Below are positions 1 to 11,270 of a stretch of 64,000 bases of DNA, piece after piece. The position numbers and the translations under genes were made by a program. Each line of letters opens with the position of its first letter. The stretch's first letter is position 1. The stretch is taken from NCBI GenBank assembly GCA_023634235.1, contig JAMKCF010000020.1, positions 6,324,001 through 6,388,000 on the forward strand, read 5' to 3'. This stretch comes from Pisaster brevispinus. Lineage: Eukaryota > Echinodermata > Asteroidea > Forcipulatida > Asteriidae. The notes below the pieces were generated by a model. That model was given only the letters and a program-made list of their open reading frames with translations. It was not told the origin of the DNA and made no database searches.

Positions 1-2271
1 GTGACTGACCATACATATTGTGAAGTTCCCGGAAACAAGCATAAGGATAGTTCCAGGAGAATGTTAACGTATGAATCATCTGATGTCATCAATGGTCCTA
101 CATTCGAAGGAAAGAACGGCAAACTGCTCAAGAAAGAACGCCTTCGAACATTTAGGCTTCAGAAAAGAGTGCAACAACTGCAAAGGTCATTGGATTTGGC
201 GACTAGCAAGTCACTATCAATCAGGAATGTAGTCAAAGCAGTAAGTACTTATATAGAAGAGCCAGCACTGACGTTTTTTGCATCTCAATTGCGAAATTCA
301 TCACAGCGTTGCAAGGCCAAAGGCAGGAGATGGACTTATAAAGACAAAGTAATTGCACTTTCCCTATATCATCAGAGTCCTCGTGCATACCAATTCTGCT
401 CACGCATTTTCACACTTCCATCTGTGTCATCCCTCCGCAAATGGTTAAGTAATGTGGAAGTGAGGCCAGGCTTTCCTCCCAAGGTGTTTGAACTATTGAG
501 AGACAAAGTAGCTGTCATGACAGAGAAGAATAAGCTGTGTGTTATCACATTTGATGAAATGAGTCTTCGAGCAGGCCTGTCATATAACATCACAGAAGAT
601 GCGGTGGAGGGGTTTGAAGACTTTGGCTCATTGGGTAAAACATCTAAGCCTGCAAATCATGCTCTTGTATTCATGGTAAGGGGTTTGATTGGCAAGTGGA
701 AACAACCCATTGGCTATTTCTTGTCAAGAGCTGCAACAAGTGCTGAAAATCTGAAGAAACTGCTCAATGAATGCATTCAGGTCGTTAAAAACACTGGACT
801 GCAACCTAAGGCTGTCGTATGTGACCAAGGGTCTAACAACGTTCGACTCTATAAACTCCTTGCAGTAACAGAGAAGCGACCTTTCTTCATCCACGAAGAA
901 GACAAGATCTTCTGTTTGCATGACCCGCCACACTTACTAAAGAACACAAGATCTAACCTGGAGAAATATGTCTTCCAGATCAATGGAACTGATGGTTGCA
1001 AGCACATTAGGTGGACACATATTCATAATTTCTATGAACTTGATTCACAATTTGCAATCAGAAAAGCACACAAACTCACAAAAGGGCACTTTGAACTCAC
1101 AAGCTTCTCCAAAATGAGAGTGAATAAAGCAGCACAGGTGCTTAGTCATTCCGTAGCTGCAGGTCTGTACTCATATGTAGCATTTGGTAAGTTACCTGCA
1201 GAAGCTGCATACACAGCAGAGTTTGTTGATATGATCAACGATTTGTTTGACTCATTCAACAGTAGATGTTTGAAGGATCCACAGAAATTGAGAAGGCCTA
1301 TGTCGGAAAACTCTGAACACAAATCATTCTTTGAGTCATGCAAGCCAGTACTCAAGAGCCTTAAGGTAGTTGGATCTCGGAACGTTCATTTTATCAGGGG
1401 TTGGTGTCTCGCAATATCCTGTGTTTCACAGCTGTGGCAACACTTGAAGACAACCACTGATATTCGATATCTGCTAACATCACGTCTAAATCAGGACATT
1501 GTGGAAAACCTTTTTTCTACAATTCGGAGAAAAGGAGGGTTCAGAGACAATCCGTCACCTAAGGAATTTCGTTGCGCCTTGAGGATGGTAATGGTAGCAG
1601 AGCTTATCAAACCAGTCGCTGGTTCGAATTGCTCACCAGACGAGGATAAGTTTATCCTTACGCTTCAGTCTCTCACAAGTAGTAGGCCCATAGGAAGAAC
1701 AACAAAACAATCACAGAATGTCACAAGTATCAACAATAATCGACGAAAAGCCATCACAGTCAATAATATCCCAATTGACCTCCCTGAACAGAACACACTT
1801 GCATACATCGCTGGTTATCTCTGTCGCAAGGTAATAACTGGACATGAAGTACTCTCTTCATGCCAGATCTGCAGAAAAGCTCTGCTGAAAGAGAATGCAG
1901 ATTTAGACAACCCTGCGCTACTCTTCACACATCACAAAGCCTACGACACTTCCACATCTGACTTTGGATCGTTAATGGTCCCTTCAGAGCTTTTCCTAGC
2001 TTTCTGTACTGAATGTGAGAAGTTGTTTCGCACTGAATTTGATGACATCAAGATGACAAGGAGCAACATCTCCCACCTGCTCAATCGAGCCATGTGTGAT
2101 CTACCTTTGTACAAGGAGATGCAGTTATGCAGTGAGAGAATAAAATCCAAAGTTGTAGCTGTGTTTGTGAACGTCAGAATGCATTATGCACTTAAGTTTA
2201 AAAACAGAGAAGTACATAATGTCACCCTCAAAAGGAAATGTAGAAAAGCTGACAAAGTTGCACATAAATGA
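1..2271 (+). CDS. P-element (THAP9-type) transposase, 5' end cut by window
   Basis: A single uninterrupted 756-codon frame runs from the window edge to a TGA at 2269-2271. The first in-frame ATG is at 61, and the frame may continue upstream. It would cut and paste a P-type DNA element. Seen: a basic leucine-rich coiled stretch at residues 44-66, then FDEMSLRAGLSYN (Asp about 185), VCDQGSNN (Asp about 275), HDPPHLLKNTRSNL (about 307-320) and NQDIVENLFSTIRRKGG (Glu about 502). These match the conserved blocks of the P-element/THAP9 RNase H-fold catalytic domain, including its GTP-binding insertion region. A CxxC pair lies in the C-terminal part near YIAGYLCRKV. No THAP zinc finger is visible, so it is either upstream, in another exon, or lost. 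The frame has no internal stop, unlike most elements here. Domesticated THAP9-like gene is the alternative. Confidence 0.85.
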   Translation: MTDHTYCEVPGNKHKDSSRRMLTYESSDVINGPTFEGKNGKLLKKERLRTFRLQKRVQQLQRSLDLATSKSLSIRNVVKAVSTYIEEPALTFFASQLRNSSQRCKAKGRRWTYKDKVIALSLYHQSPRAYQFCSRIFTLPSVSSLRKWLSNVEVRPGFPPKVFELLRDKVAVMTEKNKLCVITFDEMSLRAGLSYNITEDAVEGFEDFGSLGKTSKPANHALVFMVRGLIGKWKQPIGYFLSRAATSAENLKKLLNECIQVVKNTGLQPKAVVCDQGSNNVRLYKLLAVTEKRPFFIHEEDKIFCLHDPPHLLKNTRSNLEKYVFQINGTDGCKHIRWTHIHNFYELDSQFAIRKAHKLTKGHFELTSFSKMRVNKAAQVLSHSVAAGLYSYVAFGKLPAEAAYTAEFVDMINDLFDSFNSRCLKDPQKLRRPMSENSEHKSFFESCKPVLKSLKVVGSRNVHFIRGWCLAISCVSQLWQHLKTTTDIRYLLTSRLNQDIVENLFSTIRRKGGFRDNPSPKEFRCALRMVMVAELIKPVAGSNCSPDEDKFILTLQSLTSSRPIGRTTKQSQNVTSINNNRRKAITVNNIPIDLPEQNTLAYIAGYLCRKVITGHEVLSSCQICRKALLKENADLDNPALLFTHHKAYDTSTSDFGSLMVPSELFLAFCTECEKLFRTEFDDIKMTRSNISHLLNRAMCDLPLYKEMQLCSERIKSKVVAVFVNVRMHYALKFKNREVHNVTLKRKCRKADKVAHK

Positions 2272-2466
2272 AGCAAACAAGTTGTACATTAATTAAGTCA
2301 GTCCCTGTGATTAAACAACATTTAATTGTGATTTAAAATAATAGTAAAGTGGCCCTGAGTAATTATGTCACCAAAATGACATTTTTGAAGTGGCGTACAA
2401 CTTGATGGGTAGTTTATATGCAAATTAAGTCATAGTGACATAAATGGTATAACACTAAACAGCGAG
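2272..2466. other. 3' flank of the P-type element, no feature seen
   Basis: AT-rich sequence directly after the transposase stop. It should hold the 3' untranslated region and terminal repeat of the element, but the partner end lies outside the window, so the boundary cannot be placed. Confidence 0.3.
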
Positions 2467-3075
2467 GGTGTGTTTGCCTTCATATTCACTACCTTATGGA
2501 GACCGAGAACAAAACAGAAAAGGGAAAACAAAGGGTCTCCATAGGGGAATTCTAAAGACTGGGTTGCTCCACAAGGAATTTTGTGTACAAAGTCTATGGG
2601 AGGTTCTTAACTACAGGAACAAAGGAAAGAACAAAAGATGTCTCCACAGGGATGCAAAAAATAGAATGTGTGTGTGTGTGTAAGTTTGTATTCACATTCA
2701 AATCGGGGACCTATAACAAAAGAGGACAATAGGGTCTCTGGTTGGGTAAAGATCCCCAGTTAGAAATTGTGTACAAAACCAATGGGAGCTGTTGCCAAAA
2801 AGTACAAACAAAAGAAGGACAATAGGAGGTCCCCGATTGGAGGTGTCTACACACTTGTGTGTGTGTGTGAGCGTGTCTATGCATTCAAACCGAGGACTTT
2901 AACAAAAGGGATCCGGGTGTTTGACAGAGCGAGGACGTCCTCGCTTCGGTTTCATGTACAAACCCAATGGGGACGTCGCTAAAAAAACTATGTCCAAACA
3001 ATGGGAGAACAAAGAGAAGTCCTCGGTAAGCGGGATTTACAAACATGCGTGTGTGTGTGTGGGGGGGGGTTGTCG
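2467..3075. repeat. (TG)n-containing repeat cassettes, about 190 bp spacing
   Basis: Three related cassettes each carry phrases such as 'caaaccaatggg' and 'ggacaataggg' and end in a (TG)n run, at about 2667-2682, 2856-2869 and 3048-3060. The last runs into nine G residues. The spacing is near 190 bp and the copies are clearly diverged. The short frames across it simply follow the repeats. It looks like a decayed dispersed or tandem repeat rather than coding DNA. Confidence 0.6.
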
Positions 3076-3547
3076 CAGTTTCATGTGTTTTATTTTTAAT
3101 TTGAATTTTTTATTGGCGTTTAAAAGAATAGTTTATTTATTTTTAATGTTTAGTCTTTGTGTACACCTTGAAAGAAAAGCTCATCATTTCTTTTAATTGC
3201 ATGACTTAAAGAACAAATTGACTTGGAATCATTGAATCTGATAAGAGCGGGAAGTTTAATTTCAAAATTGCCGTCTGTTTTGGCTCAGTGAAGAGAAACA
3301 AGAATTAAAAATTAAATTAATTTAAGGCTACAAAATTTGGCAAATGTCTTTTCCTTTTTTGGGGGGGAGGGGGTTATAGGAAACAAAAACCTACACTGCA
3401 GGCGTTATTTTTATAATAATGAGGAATGGTCCCACAAATGGAATATTTTATAGAATATACTGATCTTTACATGTATTTTATTCTTTTTTAATAAACAGGC
3501 ATTGCAGAATTTTAAGTGTATTAAGATGAACTGACAACTCACATTAA
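3076..3547. other. AT-rich spacer, no gene recognised
   Basis: Contains a G-rich run at about 3361-3373 and A/T tracts. No open frame with family resemblance and no terminal repeats were found. Confidence 0.5.
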
Positions 3548-3717
3548 AGACCTTTATCATGGTGCGGCTATCTTGATTTTCTCCCATTCAAATCAATGTA
3601 ACCAAACCGAGGCTGGAACAGCAAATAGTCTGGTTCCTTTTTTGTACATTAACTATTTGCAATTGTTACTGCTATTGGATACAGGACCAACATAGCAGTG
3701 CAGCATGATAAAGGTCT
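3548..3717. mobile_element. 170 bp MITE-like inverted-repeat element
   Basis: The left end AGACCTTTATCATGGTGC is mirrored at the right end, whose reverse complement begins AGACCTTTATCATGCTGC, so about 17 of 18 terminal bases pair. The interior is noncoding. Size and structure fit a non-autonomous DNA element. No convincing target-site duplication was seen. Confidence 0.5.
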
Positions 3718-3748
3718 ATTATCATTGACAGCCCCAAGCAATCATAAA

Positions 3749-3980
3749 ATTCAATTTATGTTTTACATGTATATATTTTGAACTGCTGTATATACTTCTG
3801 TGAAATTACAGATATTTTTAATTATTGTATTGTCATTTTAGCCCTGAGATGCATACAATTCAATGCATGTTTTACACGTACATGTAAGTATGTATATACT
3901 TGTAAATTTCTAACCAATTTTAAACTTCTGTATAATAAAATTTGAGATATTTTCAGTAATTTTATTGTCATTTTAGCCCT
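3749..3980. repeat. Diverged tandem duplication of about 125 bp
   Basis: Two units share 'attcaat..atgttttaca' near the start, 'aacttctgtat' in the middle and 'tattgtcattttagccctg' at the end (ending near 3846 and 3980). They differ by many substitutions and indels, so the duplication is old. Confidence 0.5.
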
Positions 3981-4540
3981 GCTGCAATTTGTGCTATGGT
4001 GCTGTCCACGAGTTTAATTGAATAAATTACACAGCTGTTCTATTCACTGTATTCATTGTCTGTTTGGTTAGTAAGACAAAGTATTTTACCACCCACCCCG
4101 TAGGCCCCCAACAAATAATACAAAAACAACTACAAATGTTCGAATTCTGTTCAGATAAGCGTTTTATTTGTTGGTTTTATACAAGAAATTCCGATTTGGG
4201 GCAATAATATTGTCCTGTTGACCCCTGTTATTTATTATGCAAACAACTCAAAGATCTAAAGCAATGCTATTTTGCTTTTAAGCCCCCCCCCCCGAAAAAA
4301 TACCAGTTGATCGTCCCCTCTCTCATCATCCTTTGTTGAGGCCGCAACTTTTTTATTTTATTTTTAATTTTACTTTTTTTTTTCTTAAAAAAAGACAAAT
4401 TTTCTGGGTATTTCTATTTAACTTACCAATCTTTTAGAATTTGTAACTACATAAAGTGTGGACTGAAGAATTGGTGGCCAGTTTGAATTATGCTTGGCGG
4501 CCACCTTCAAAAGAATAAAAAAATAAAAAGACCCTATATG
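3981..4540. other. Spacer with homopolymer tracts, no gene recognised
   Basis: Holds a C run near 4283-4294 and mixed T/A runs near 4350-4400. No coding or structural signal beyond low complexity was found. Confidence 0.5.
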
Positions 4541-4545
4541 CACAT

Positions 4546-4800
4546 CATGAACATTGGGGGCGCTACGGATGTTCTGCCGAGATGGGATTAGAGATTATCA
4601 CTCTAGCTCTGTGCATGAACATTGGGGGCGCGTGATTGATCATGCTCCCTAAAATGGCGGCCGCGCCCCTCCAGTGCGTACTTCACTCATTTGCGCGCGT
4701 TTGTGCGTGAGTTCCCTATCTTGCGCCTACGGCGCTATACGATCTTTGGTCGATACTCATACTGGTCCTTGCTCTATGATCAGGGTGAGTCGTTCGTTCA
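4546..4800. promoter_or_regulatory. CpG-rich, promoter-like segment with an 18 bp direct repeat
   Basis: The phrase CATGAACATTGGGGGCGC occurs at 4546-4563 and again at 4614-4631. It is followed by a burst of CpG and GC boxes (about 4640-4740, including ggcggccgcgcccc) in otherwise AT-rich DNA. This could be the promoter of a plus-strand gene whose exons lie downstream. No transcript evidence is available, so this is inference from base composition. Confidence 0.3.
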
Positions 4801-5474
4801 CTTTTCGATGAGCTCAATAATAATTCCTACTACTACAACCATTGAGCCTTCCTCCATGTTCTAGTACTATTATTAATACACCTTGTGTTTGAGGGAGCAG
4901 TTTATTGCATAGGGCAATTTGTTTTCGGTCAGACAGTAAATACACATACTTTTCTGGCGCTTTTTGGGATCATTAAGCCAGTTGTTGTAATGAGGGCTTT
5001 ATGAGCCATTACTTGTTATTGTATAATTGTTATTAGGTCGTACAGTTGCAATAGCGCTCACTAGTATCAGGAGGCTATAATTCCGACCGAATGTTTCATC
5101 GGTGGAAACGCAACTGTACTTCGTATAATTATAATGAACAGTGTATTACACATGTTGCTTGTACTGATAATCATTCAGTTATTTTAAATGTAAACATTTA
5201 TTTGTGCTGCCGGTTTGGCTACACTGTTGTCTTGGCTATGGTCGGTTTGCTAAAGGGTAGCCGGCAGTTAAATAAAAAACAGCGTTTAGACTGTGACAGC
5301 AATTCAGAAACCTTGTCGTGTTGTACTTCATAAAGTCTGAGCATAACGGGCAAATAAACAGGTGCATGAAAAATTACATCTGGAGTGGCTGTAAATCTTG
5401 TAGTGATCCCAGTGGTCCGGGGTAAAACCAGCGTGTCATAGCAAGGGAACACAAGTCCTGCAAACACTAGAGCA

Positions 5475-5838
5475 ATGAGGGATGCTCCAAAGAAAGAGAA
5501 CAATTACCTACGTCTAGTACCCATTCCTGAGGATGATCAAATCTCTGGTGGAAGGTAAATAACTGCAGTAAGGATGTGCCCACTCAGATTTTTTGAGGAT
5601 CGCCTGGCAAAAAGACCAAGGAGGTGCCTGGAAGCCAGTTGGTCACTAACATTGTAAGTCCGAAACTGCCTCTATATCCTTTGTCCGATTAGATGATCAT
5701 TTGTGTAGCTGGTAGTTTGTATATTTATGACATGTAGAATGAATGTCAATGTCTAGAGCTTTAGGTAATTCTGACAACATTTTGCAGAGTTGTCTACTGT
5801 ATCACTTCAGGAAGAATATGAAAAGCAACTTGACAATA
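5475..5838 (+). CDS. Possible short exons of an unidentified gene
   Basis: From an ATG at 5475, 26 codons read as a plausible hydrophilic peptide (MRDAPKKENNYLRLVPIPED and onward) up to a GT donor-like site at 5555. A second coding-like stretch, LSTVSLQEEYEKQLDNM, follows a ttttgcag acceptor and ends near 5838. The splice phases of these two pieces do not agree when joined directly, and a putative middle exon does not resolve it. I do not recognise a family. The CpG-rich segment about 0.8 kb upstream is the only other support. Chance is a real alternative. Confidence 0.2.
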
Positions 5839-7320
5839 TGGTGTGCTGTAAAATAGAAGGATGTATTTTGTTTTTACACTCAAGACCTGCAGTTCCTACA
5901 ATATGTTTTTTTGTTCAGAGGAGTTGCTTGTGCATGTGCATTGGAAATGCATATAGTGTCAGAGGTGAAGTATTTTCTGTAATAGAGTCTACATTAAGGC
6001 CAATTAATAAATACCTGGGAGAAATTATGCATTCTGATTGGTTGAAGACTGGTCACATGGGAGTGTGTTTATTAACATGTGGTAGCATGATATAAAGACC
6101 GGCTCAGTGAATAACCAATAAATGGCCCCTAAACCAAACGAGCATATTGTTGTGTAAAAGTGCTGTATGCATTGTGCTTGTTGTGCGCAGGAACTATCAA
6201 ATCAACTGATTTCTTTGAGCGTATTGTTTAAAATTGTGTTTTGTGGCAAGGAGTTATTGTGCAGTGTGCACTATGCATACCACATGTATGCATAACATGC
6301 AGCAGGTATGCACATGAAACCAACATAGTATAACACCAACCAAAATATTTCTGTTTATGGTGCTGTTAATTTTCAAAGCTCACAGTCTGGTTCTTGTTAA
6401 ATAAATCGAAAGAGATTACGTCCCTTGCAAAAATTGAACAGCCTAAAGAATGGCCCTTTGACGAACAATTATAAAATATATCGGCAAAAGAAAACATAAC
6501 AAATTATGATGATTTTTACCCTTTTTCTGTTAAAATCATTATTAATGCTAATAACACTTTAAGGAGCTGGTCTTCACTGCATGGCAATGGCCTTGGTTGG
6601 CCACACTGTTATTCCCCAACTATTGTTATTGCTTCTTACTGTGTCAATACGTTCTTCGCCAAAGTGCCCATATACTCTGTACATACTCCAAGCTGGGATA
6701 GCACCACAGATGTGTTAGCAGCATTACCTCCACGCTCCCATAACTGATCTTTGACCCTGAAGTAAAACAGAATCAAACAAATCTAGGGTCAATACAGTAT
6801 AGAGTTGATGCCATTAAAGGTATTAGGCTATAGGGGCCTATACTCAGACAAAAAAGAAACGCGCCAAAATAAACCAACTGACTTTTCTGCCACAGCTTGA
6901 AACTGCATTTATTTTAATTATGTAACACCAAATTGTTAAATGCAATTAAAGAAAATAACCAAGGCAAGGAGCCGGATACCAAACATGGGGCAAACCGGCT
7001 AAACACAAGACATTACGGTGCATAATTCATAGACTTCCTCGCCCATTTCACATCAATTTATGGACTTCCACACCCATTTACACGTCAAACATTAGTTATT
7101 GACAACCAAAAGTGGCTGCACCAAGTCACACCTCCTGCTTACCAAAAAAAAACACACAATGGACAACCCCATCCATAACCATGTCTCACAACACACATGA
7201 ATACAGTGGGTCACATGACCCAGTTACAGGTCCCCTAACTGACCTCCACAGATGCACAACATGTAACACACCTTGCCTTAAAATTTACAATTGTAAATCC
7301 TGCAACATCACAATTTGAGA
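5839..7320. other. Intergenic or intronic DNA, no gene recognised
   Basis: Several short open frames occur (for example after 5839 and at 7112-7318), but none shows family motifs, codon bias or splice logic. I found no clear repeat boundaries. Confidence 0.45.
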
Positions 7321-7899
7321 AATTATTATTCCCCAGGTTGGAGCGTAGAAGGAGTCAGTTAAAATATCCCCAACGATACCGAAGGGCACTAGACCTAATA
7401 ACTTTAAATTCATGAAGCTGTAACAAAAATATCAAAGGCACTAGAGTTTACAATATTGGAATTTTCCCCAAGTTGAAAAGAATGAGCGGACAGGTAAACT
7501 AGCCCCAGTGATACCGAAGGGCACTAATAATAAATAAGTTTCCAAATCGATTGCTCTTAAAGTTACAACTACGTTGTACATGTACCTGCAAAAACTCAAC
7601 CTGCTGCTAATAAAACCACACCTACATGTTTTTGTGTTAGAAATTTACCAATTCACTGTCATTTTTCTGCAAAACAGGGGCAGAGACCTGGGGAGGCAGA
7701 GGGCTAGAAAAAGTGTCTAAAACAAAAGCTATGACAAAAGTGACACTAACTAACTTAGCTTTCCGCCTTACATTCCCGCTAAAAAGAAATAACCCAACCT
7801 GAAATCCTAATCACTCGTATTTCTTTTGGACCTAGCACACTTGAGATTGGTTGCCCGCTATTGAATATGCATGATGACCTCCAAACAATTATTACTACA
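7321..7899 (+). repeat. Upstream region of gypsy-type element, probable LTR with internal repeat
   Basis: The sequence gataccgaagggcacta occurs twice, at 7375-7391 and 7510-7526, 135 bp apart. The region ends in ACA at 7897-7899 immediately before a primer-binding-like site, as the 3' end of an LTR would. The 5' LTR boundary cannot be set because the second LTR of this truncated element is absent. Confidence 0.4.
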
Positions 7900-7908
7900 T
7901 GGTAGCAG
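7900..7908 (+). other. Primer-binding site, initiator tRNA-Met type
   Basis: TGGTAGCAG directly follows the ACA that would end the LTR. It is complementary to the CTGCTACCA 3' end of eukaryotic initiator tRNA-Met. Only nine bases match before divergence. Confidence 0.45.
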
Positions 7909-8057
7909 TGGTGGTTTTCTAATCTACCTGCCAAGATTTTGGACACAATATTTATACGGCCTTTGGGGACACATAAAGCCGTCTTCTTCCTTGTTCACTT
8001 TCGTTTCACATTGCGAAACCTGCCGCTCAAGTGGGGGCGCACTTCCACACACCGCTG

Positions 8058-8850
8058 ATCGGTCGCCTCAACAGTTATGATGAGGTAGAGGAAATTTGCA
8101 ATTACATCGAACGATTGAATCTGTATTTTCAAGCCAATGATATTGTTCCAGGTAAACAAACAGCCAGTTCTGTTAAGTGCTGTAGGCCCCAATGTTTACA
8201 AAACCGCTAAAAGTTTGTCAGAGCCTACACCACTCACTGAAAAATCCTACTCGGAACTGTGTGAGATATTGATGGCACATTATGGCCCCAAACACCTGAT
8301 TGTATCAGAGAGGTTCAGATTCTACAAGAAGGACCAACAGAGTTCAGAGACTATTGCACAATATGCCATGGCTCTACAAAATTTGGCCAGTACCTGCAAA
8401 TATGGTCAGTTTCTGGATGAAGCTTTGCGCGACAGATTAGTGTGTGGTATCCATAGTGAGAAAATCCAGAAGTATCTTCTCACCAAAGATGGTCTCAGCT
8501 TCCAAGCAGCCGTCATCTTGGCTAAAACCCTTGAAACTGATGTGAAAGACTTACGTGAATTTAAGGGCAGCGCGGACACAGCTTCAGTTCATGCACTACA
8601 CAGGAAAGCCAAGCAGTTTACAAAATCGCACACACAGTCATCAAACGCCAAACATCAGCAGAATGGGAAATCATGTTTCTGCTGTGGTCGAGATACCAGT
8701 CACAAGACATGCCCGGCTAGTGGACAGAAATGTAATTACTGCCACAAGATTGGCCATTTTGCATCAGTATGCCATGGCAAAGCCAAACAGTTGCGATCAA
8801 TTCAACAAGATCCAACTGAGGATGACAGCGAAGGAGACACATGCATGTAG
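8058..8850 (+). pseudogene. Gag polyprotein fragment with two zinc knuckles
   Basis: Capsid/nucleocapsid protein of the retrotransposon, which packages its RNA. The N-terminal part (IGRLNSYDEVEEICNYIERL) reads in one frame from about 8058. A one-base shift near 8156 moves it into the frame that then stays open to the TAG at 8848-8850. Near the C-terminus are a CX2CX5HX2C motif followed by a perfect CX2CX4HX4C knuckle (about 8674-8775), the RNA-binding signature of Gag nucleocapsid. The preceding helical region (SERFRFYKKDQQSSETIAQY) resembles the capsid domain of gypsy elements. The start codon is not identifiable. Confidence 0.8.
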
Positions 8851-9205
8851 TGATTTCTTCATCGGTTCTGTCCATCAAACATGCAAAGACAATGCAGCGC
8901 ATAATGTGTGGCAACAGTCCATCAAAGTACAAGGTCAGATGATACACTTTTTGTTGGACACCGGCTCTGACGTAAATATTTTGCCCACTGATTTGTATGA
9001 TTCACTCAAGCTCCGTGACACAACTCTGCAACCAACGACAACACGTTTGCAAGGCTACTTTGGTGGCAAAGTTATGCCCAAAGGCCAGAAAAAGTTGTTG
9101 TGTGAAGTGAAGAACAAAACATATTCACTGATTTTCCAGATTCTCGATAAGGGACAGCCAGTCCTCAGCAAAGAAGCCTGTGAGACCCTTGGTTTACTGC
9201 AGTGA
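8830..9205 (+). pseudogene. Retrotransposon aspartic protease fragment
   Basis: Encodes the protease that matures Gag-Pol. The motif LLDTGSDVNILP (about 8950-8985) is the catalytic DTG of retropepsins, and QGYFGGKVMPKGQ follows as the flap region. It lies in the frame +1 to gag and overlaps its end, so Pol expression would have needed a frameshift, or the shift is a mutation. A TGA at 9203-9205 interrupts the link to RT where CGA (Arg) would be expected from a C-to-T change. Confidence 0.75.
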
Positions 9206-9790
9206 GTATATACCATGATAAAGCCAGACAGCGTATTCGAAGGTACAGGATGTCTGCAGGGCTCACCTGTTCATATTAAGCTGACAGACACAGCTACACC
9301 CTACTGTGGGACAGCTCCACGTCGTATTCCATTGCCAATGCTCCCACAGCTGAAAGAAGAATTGGGGAAAATGGAACAACAGGGCATCATCAACCGAGTC
9401 ACAGAGCTGACAGATTGGTGTGCACCAATTGTGATAGTGCCCAAGAAGAACAATAAGATCAGAGTCTGTGTTGATCTTAGTCAGTTGGACAAAGCTGTGG
9501 AGAGAGAGCACTTCACAATCCCTACACTTGAGGAGATTTGGGGGAAAATCGAAGGAGCGCAAGTTTTTGATCCTAGATGCCAAACATGGATTTTGGCAAG
9601 TTCCACTGGATAGTGAAAGTCAGAAATTCACCACATTCATCAATCCATTCGGGCGTTTCTGTTTTACACGTCTACCCTTTGGCATCACATCGGCACCAGA
9701 AATGTATCAGCGTATTATGAGTGACCTGCTTGTTAAAACCTAGATGGAGTGATTGTATATTGGATGACATCCTCATCACTGGTGGTAATT
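9206..9790 (+). pseudogene. Reverse transcriptase N-terminal fragment
   Basis: Continues in the protease frame after the TGA. Blocks seen: MEQQGIINRVTELTDWCAPI, VPKKNNKIRVCVDLSQLDKA and HFTIPTLEEI (palm and fingers of gypsy RT). A frameshift near 9570 then moves the frame, and LDAKHGFWQVPLD, RLPFGITSAPEMYQRIM follow. A further break near 9740-9760 precedes a WMDDILIT block, the catalytic Asp pair. Homology ends there and the thumb, RNase H and integrase are absent. Confidence 0.8.
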
Positions 9791-10790
9791 CATGACATTC
9801 ACAGTGTTTATTAATTAAGATTGTAATGCATTTAAAGGCCTACATGTATATTTGGTAAATTCGGCAAGATGCTGATTCTTTGATTTTCCCTGTAATTTAA
9901 TTACCGTTGAACCAACACCTTTATTTGACCCCCCGTCTCTGGAATAGTCTTTTATATGATTAATGTTAATGCTATTGATTATCTTCAGTTTTTATAATAA
10001 TGCTTAGAATCGTTCCATGAGTGTGTAATTTCTTGTTGCATCACACATATTTATTATTGGTTTATATGTCTATACAGCACCCCAGAATGCCCCAGAATGC
10101 CGCAGTAAACCGCAGTAACCATCGTTACCTACATTTGATTGATTCCCATGTGTACTGGTGTATGGCCGGAATTATGAGTTGCCCCGGAAACGATTGTAAG
10201 ATTACATGTATATTATTTTGTAATCATTGTTGACTGGTTTATTTCTAAAAGTGCAAGTTTAGGTCTTGCCTCTTTTCATATTTTTCAGTAAATTGCTTGA
10301 GAGAAATTGAGTATTCTTGCTTGATATTTGGTGCTGTTTCATTAAATTGCTTTAACTCATTTGTTTCTTTTTTTCTCCAAATGTATTAATAATGTGGACT
10401 TATTATTAGAAAATGAACGTTTTTTGGTCAAGATATTTTCTTATGGAGCTGATTTAGTGAAGTGCGAATGAGGCCATCTTACAGATAAGATTAACATGAG
10501 CACACATTGTAAAGTTTTTGTCAAAGTTGACACCAAGCAGATTCGTAGCAAATGATTCTTCTTCTTTCAGGGGGGGAGGTCATTGAAACTGAGGGTCATT
10601 GACCCAAATTTTGCTCAAAGTATGTCGTGTTTGATATCAAATGAAAGGAAATTGAATTTTAGATGCTGAAAGTGATGTTTATTTTGTCATTTTATCATCC
10701 TGTAAAAAGTGACACTTGATTGAAGACGTGGTGCTAGTTAAAACAAGGAATCGGTAATAATGTGTTGTAGAGTCTTTGTAGAGATGGGAA
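9791..10790. other. AT-rich spacer, no gene recognised
   Basis: About 1 kb of low-information sequence with a short G run near 10570. No open frame with recognisable motifs and no repeat boundary was found. Confidence 0.5.
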
Positions 10791-11270
10791 TCAGTGGGAC
10801 TAAAACTGAATTAGTCCCAGTGGACATCATTCTAGATGCACATGATCCAAACATACATGTCTTAACACGTTGACTGCCAGTCATACATGTAGATTCGTAA
10901 GGCGTTCCCATTTGCCAAGTGTGGTGCGCATGCGCGCATACCAAATAGGTACTTTTTTGGTGTCTACATGTTGTAATACGTTCATTTCTAACCCTAACCC
11001 TCACCACTGCCAGAAGCGTATTTGTTGCATTCTCAGTGATGCCAGTGTATTCAGTGGGACTAAAACTGAATTAGTCCCAGTGGACATCATTCTATGCACA
11101 TGATACAAACATACATGTCTTAACACGTTGACTGCCAGTCATAGATTCGTAGGGCGTTCCCATTTGCCAAGTGTGGTGCGCATGCGCGCATACCAAATAG
11201 GTACTTTTTTGGTACTTCAGCCCTGCCAGAAGCGTATTTGTTGCGTTCTCAGTGATGCCAGTGTATTCAA
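10791..11270. repeat. Tandem duplication, units of about 260 and 220 bp
   Basis: Unit 1 (10791-11050) and unit 2 (11051-about 11270) both begin tcagtgggactaaaactg, carry ttaacacgttgactgcc and gtggtgcgcatgcgcgcat, and end gccagaagcgtatttgttgc...gccagtgtattca. The second unit has lost about 30-40 bp before its last block. Identity is high outside indels, so the duplication is fairly recent. Confidence 0.85.

Larger units (their letters stand above)
7900..9790 (+). mobile_element. Truncated, mutated Ty3/gypsy-type LTR retrotransposon
   Basis: Order seen: primer-binding-like site, gag with zinc knuckles, aspartic protease, then reverse transcriptase up to the catalytic DD block, where homology stops near 9790. 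RNase H, integrase and the 3' LTR are missing. At least three frameshifts and one nonsense change are present, so the copy is dead. Gene order and RT wording fit Ty3/gypsy rather than BEL or copia. Confidence 0.85.

Noticed and set aside
5790..6095. 101-codon ORF starting MSTVSLQEEYEKQL
   Set aside because: Only the first 17 codons look coding. The rest is AT-rich with no conserved pattern, and a donor-like GT follows the good part, so only a short exon was listed at low confidence.
7995..9583. Minus-strand ORFs opposite gag/pol
   Set aside because: They are shadows of the retrotransposon genes on the plus strand.
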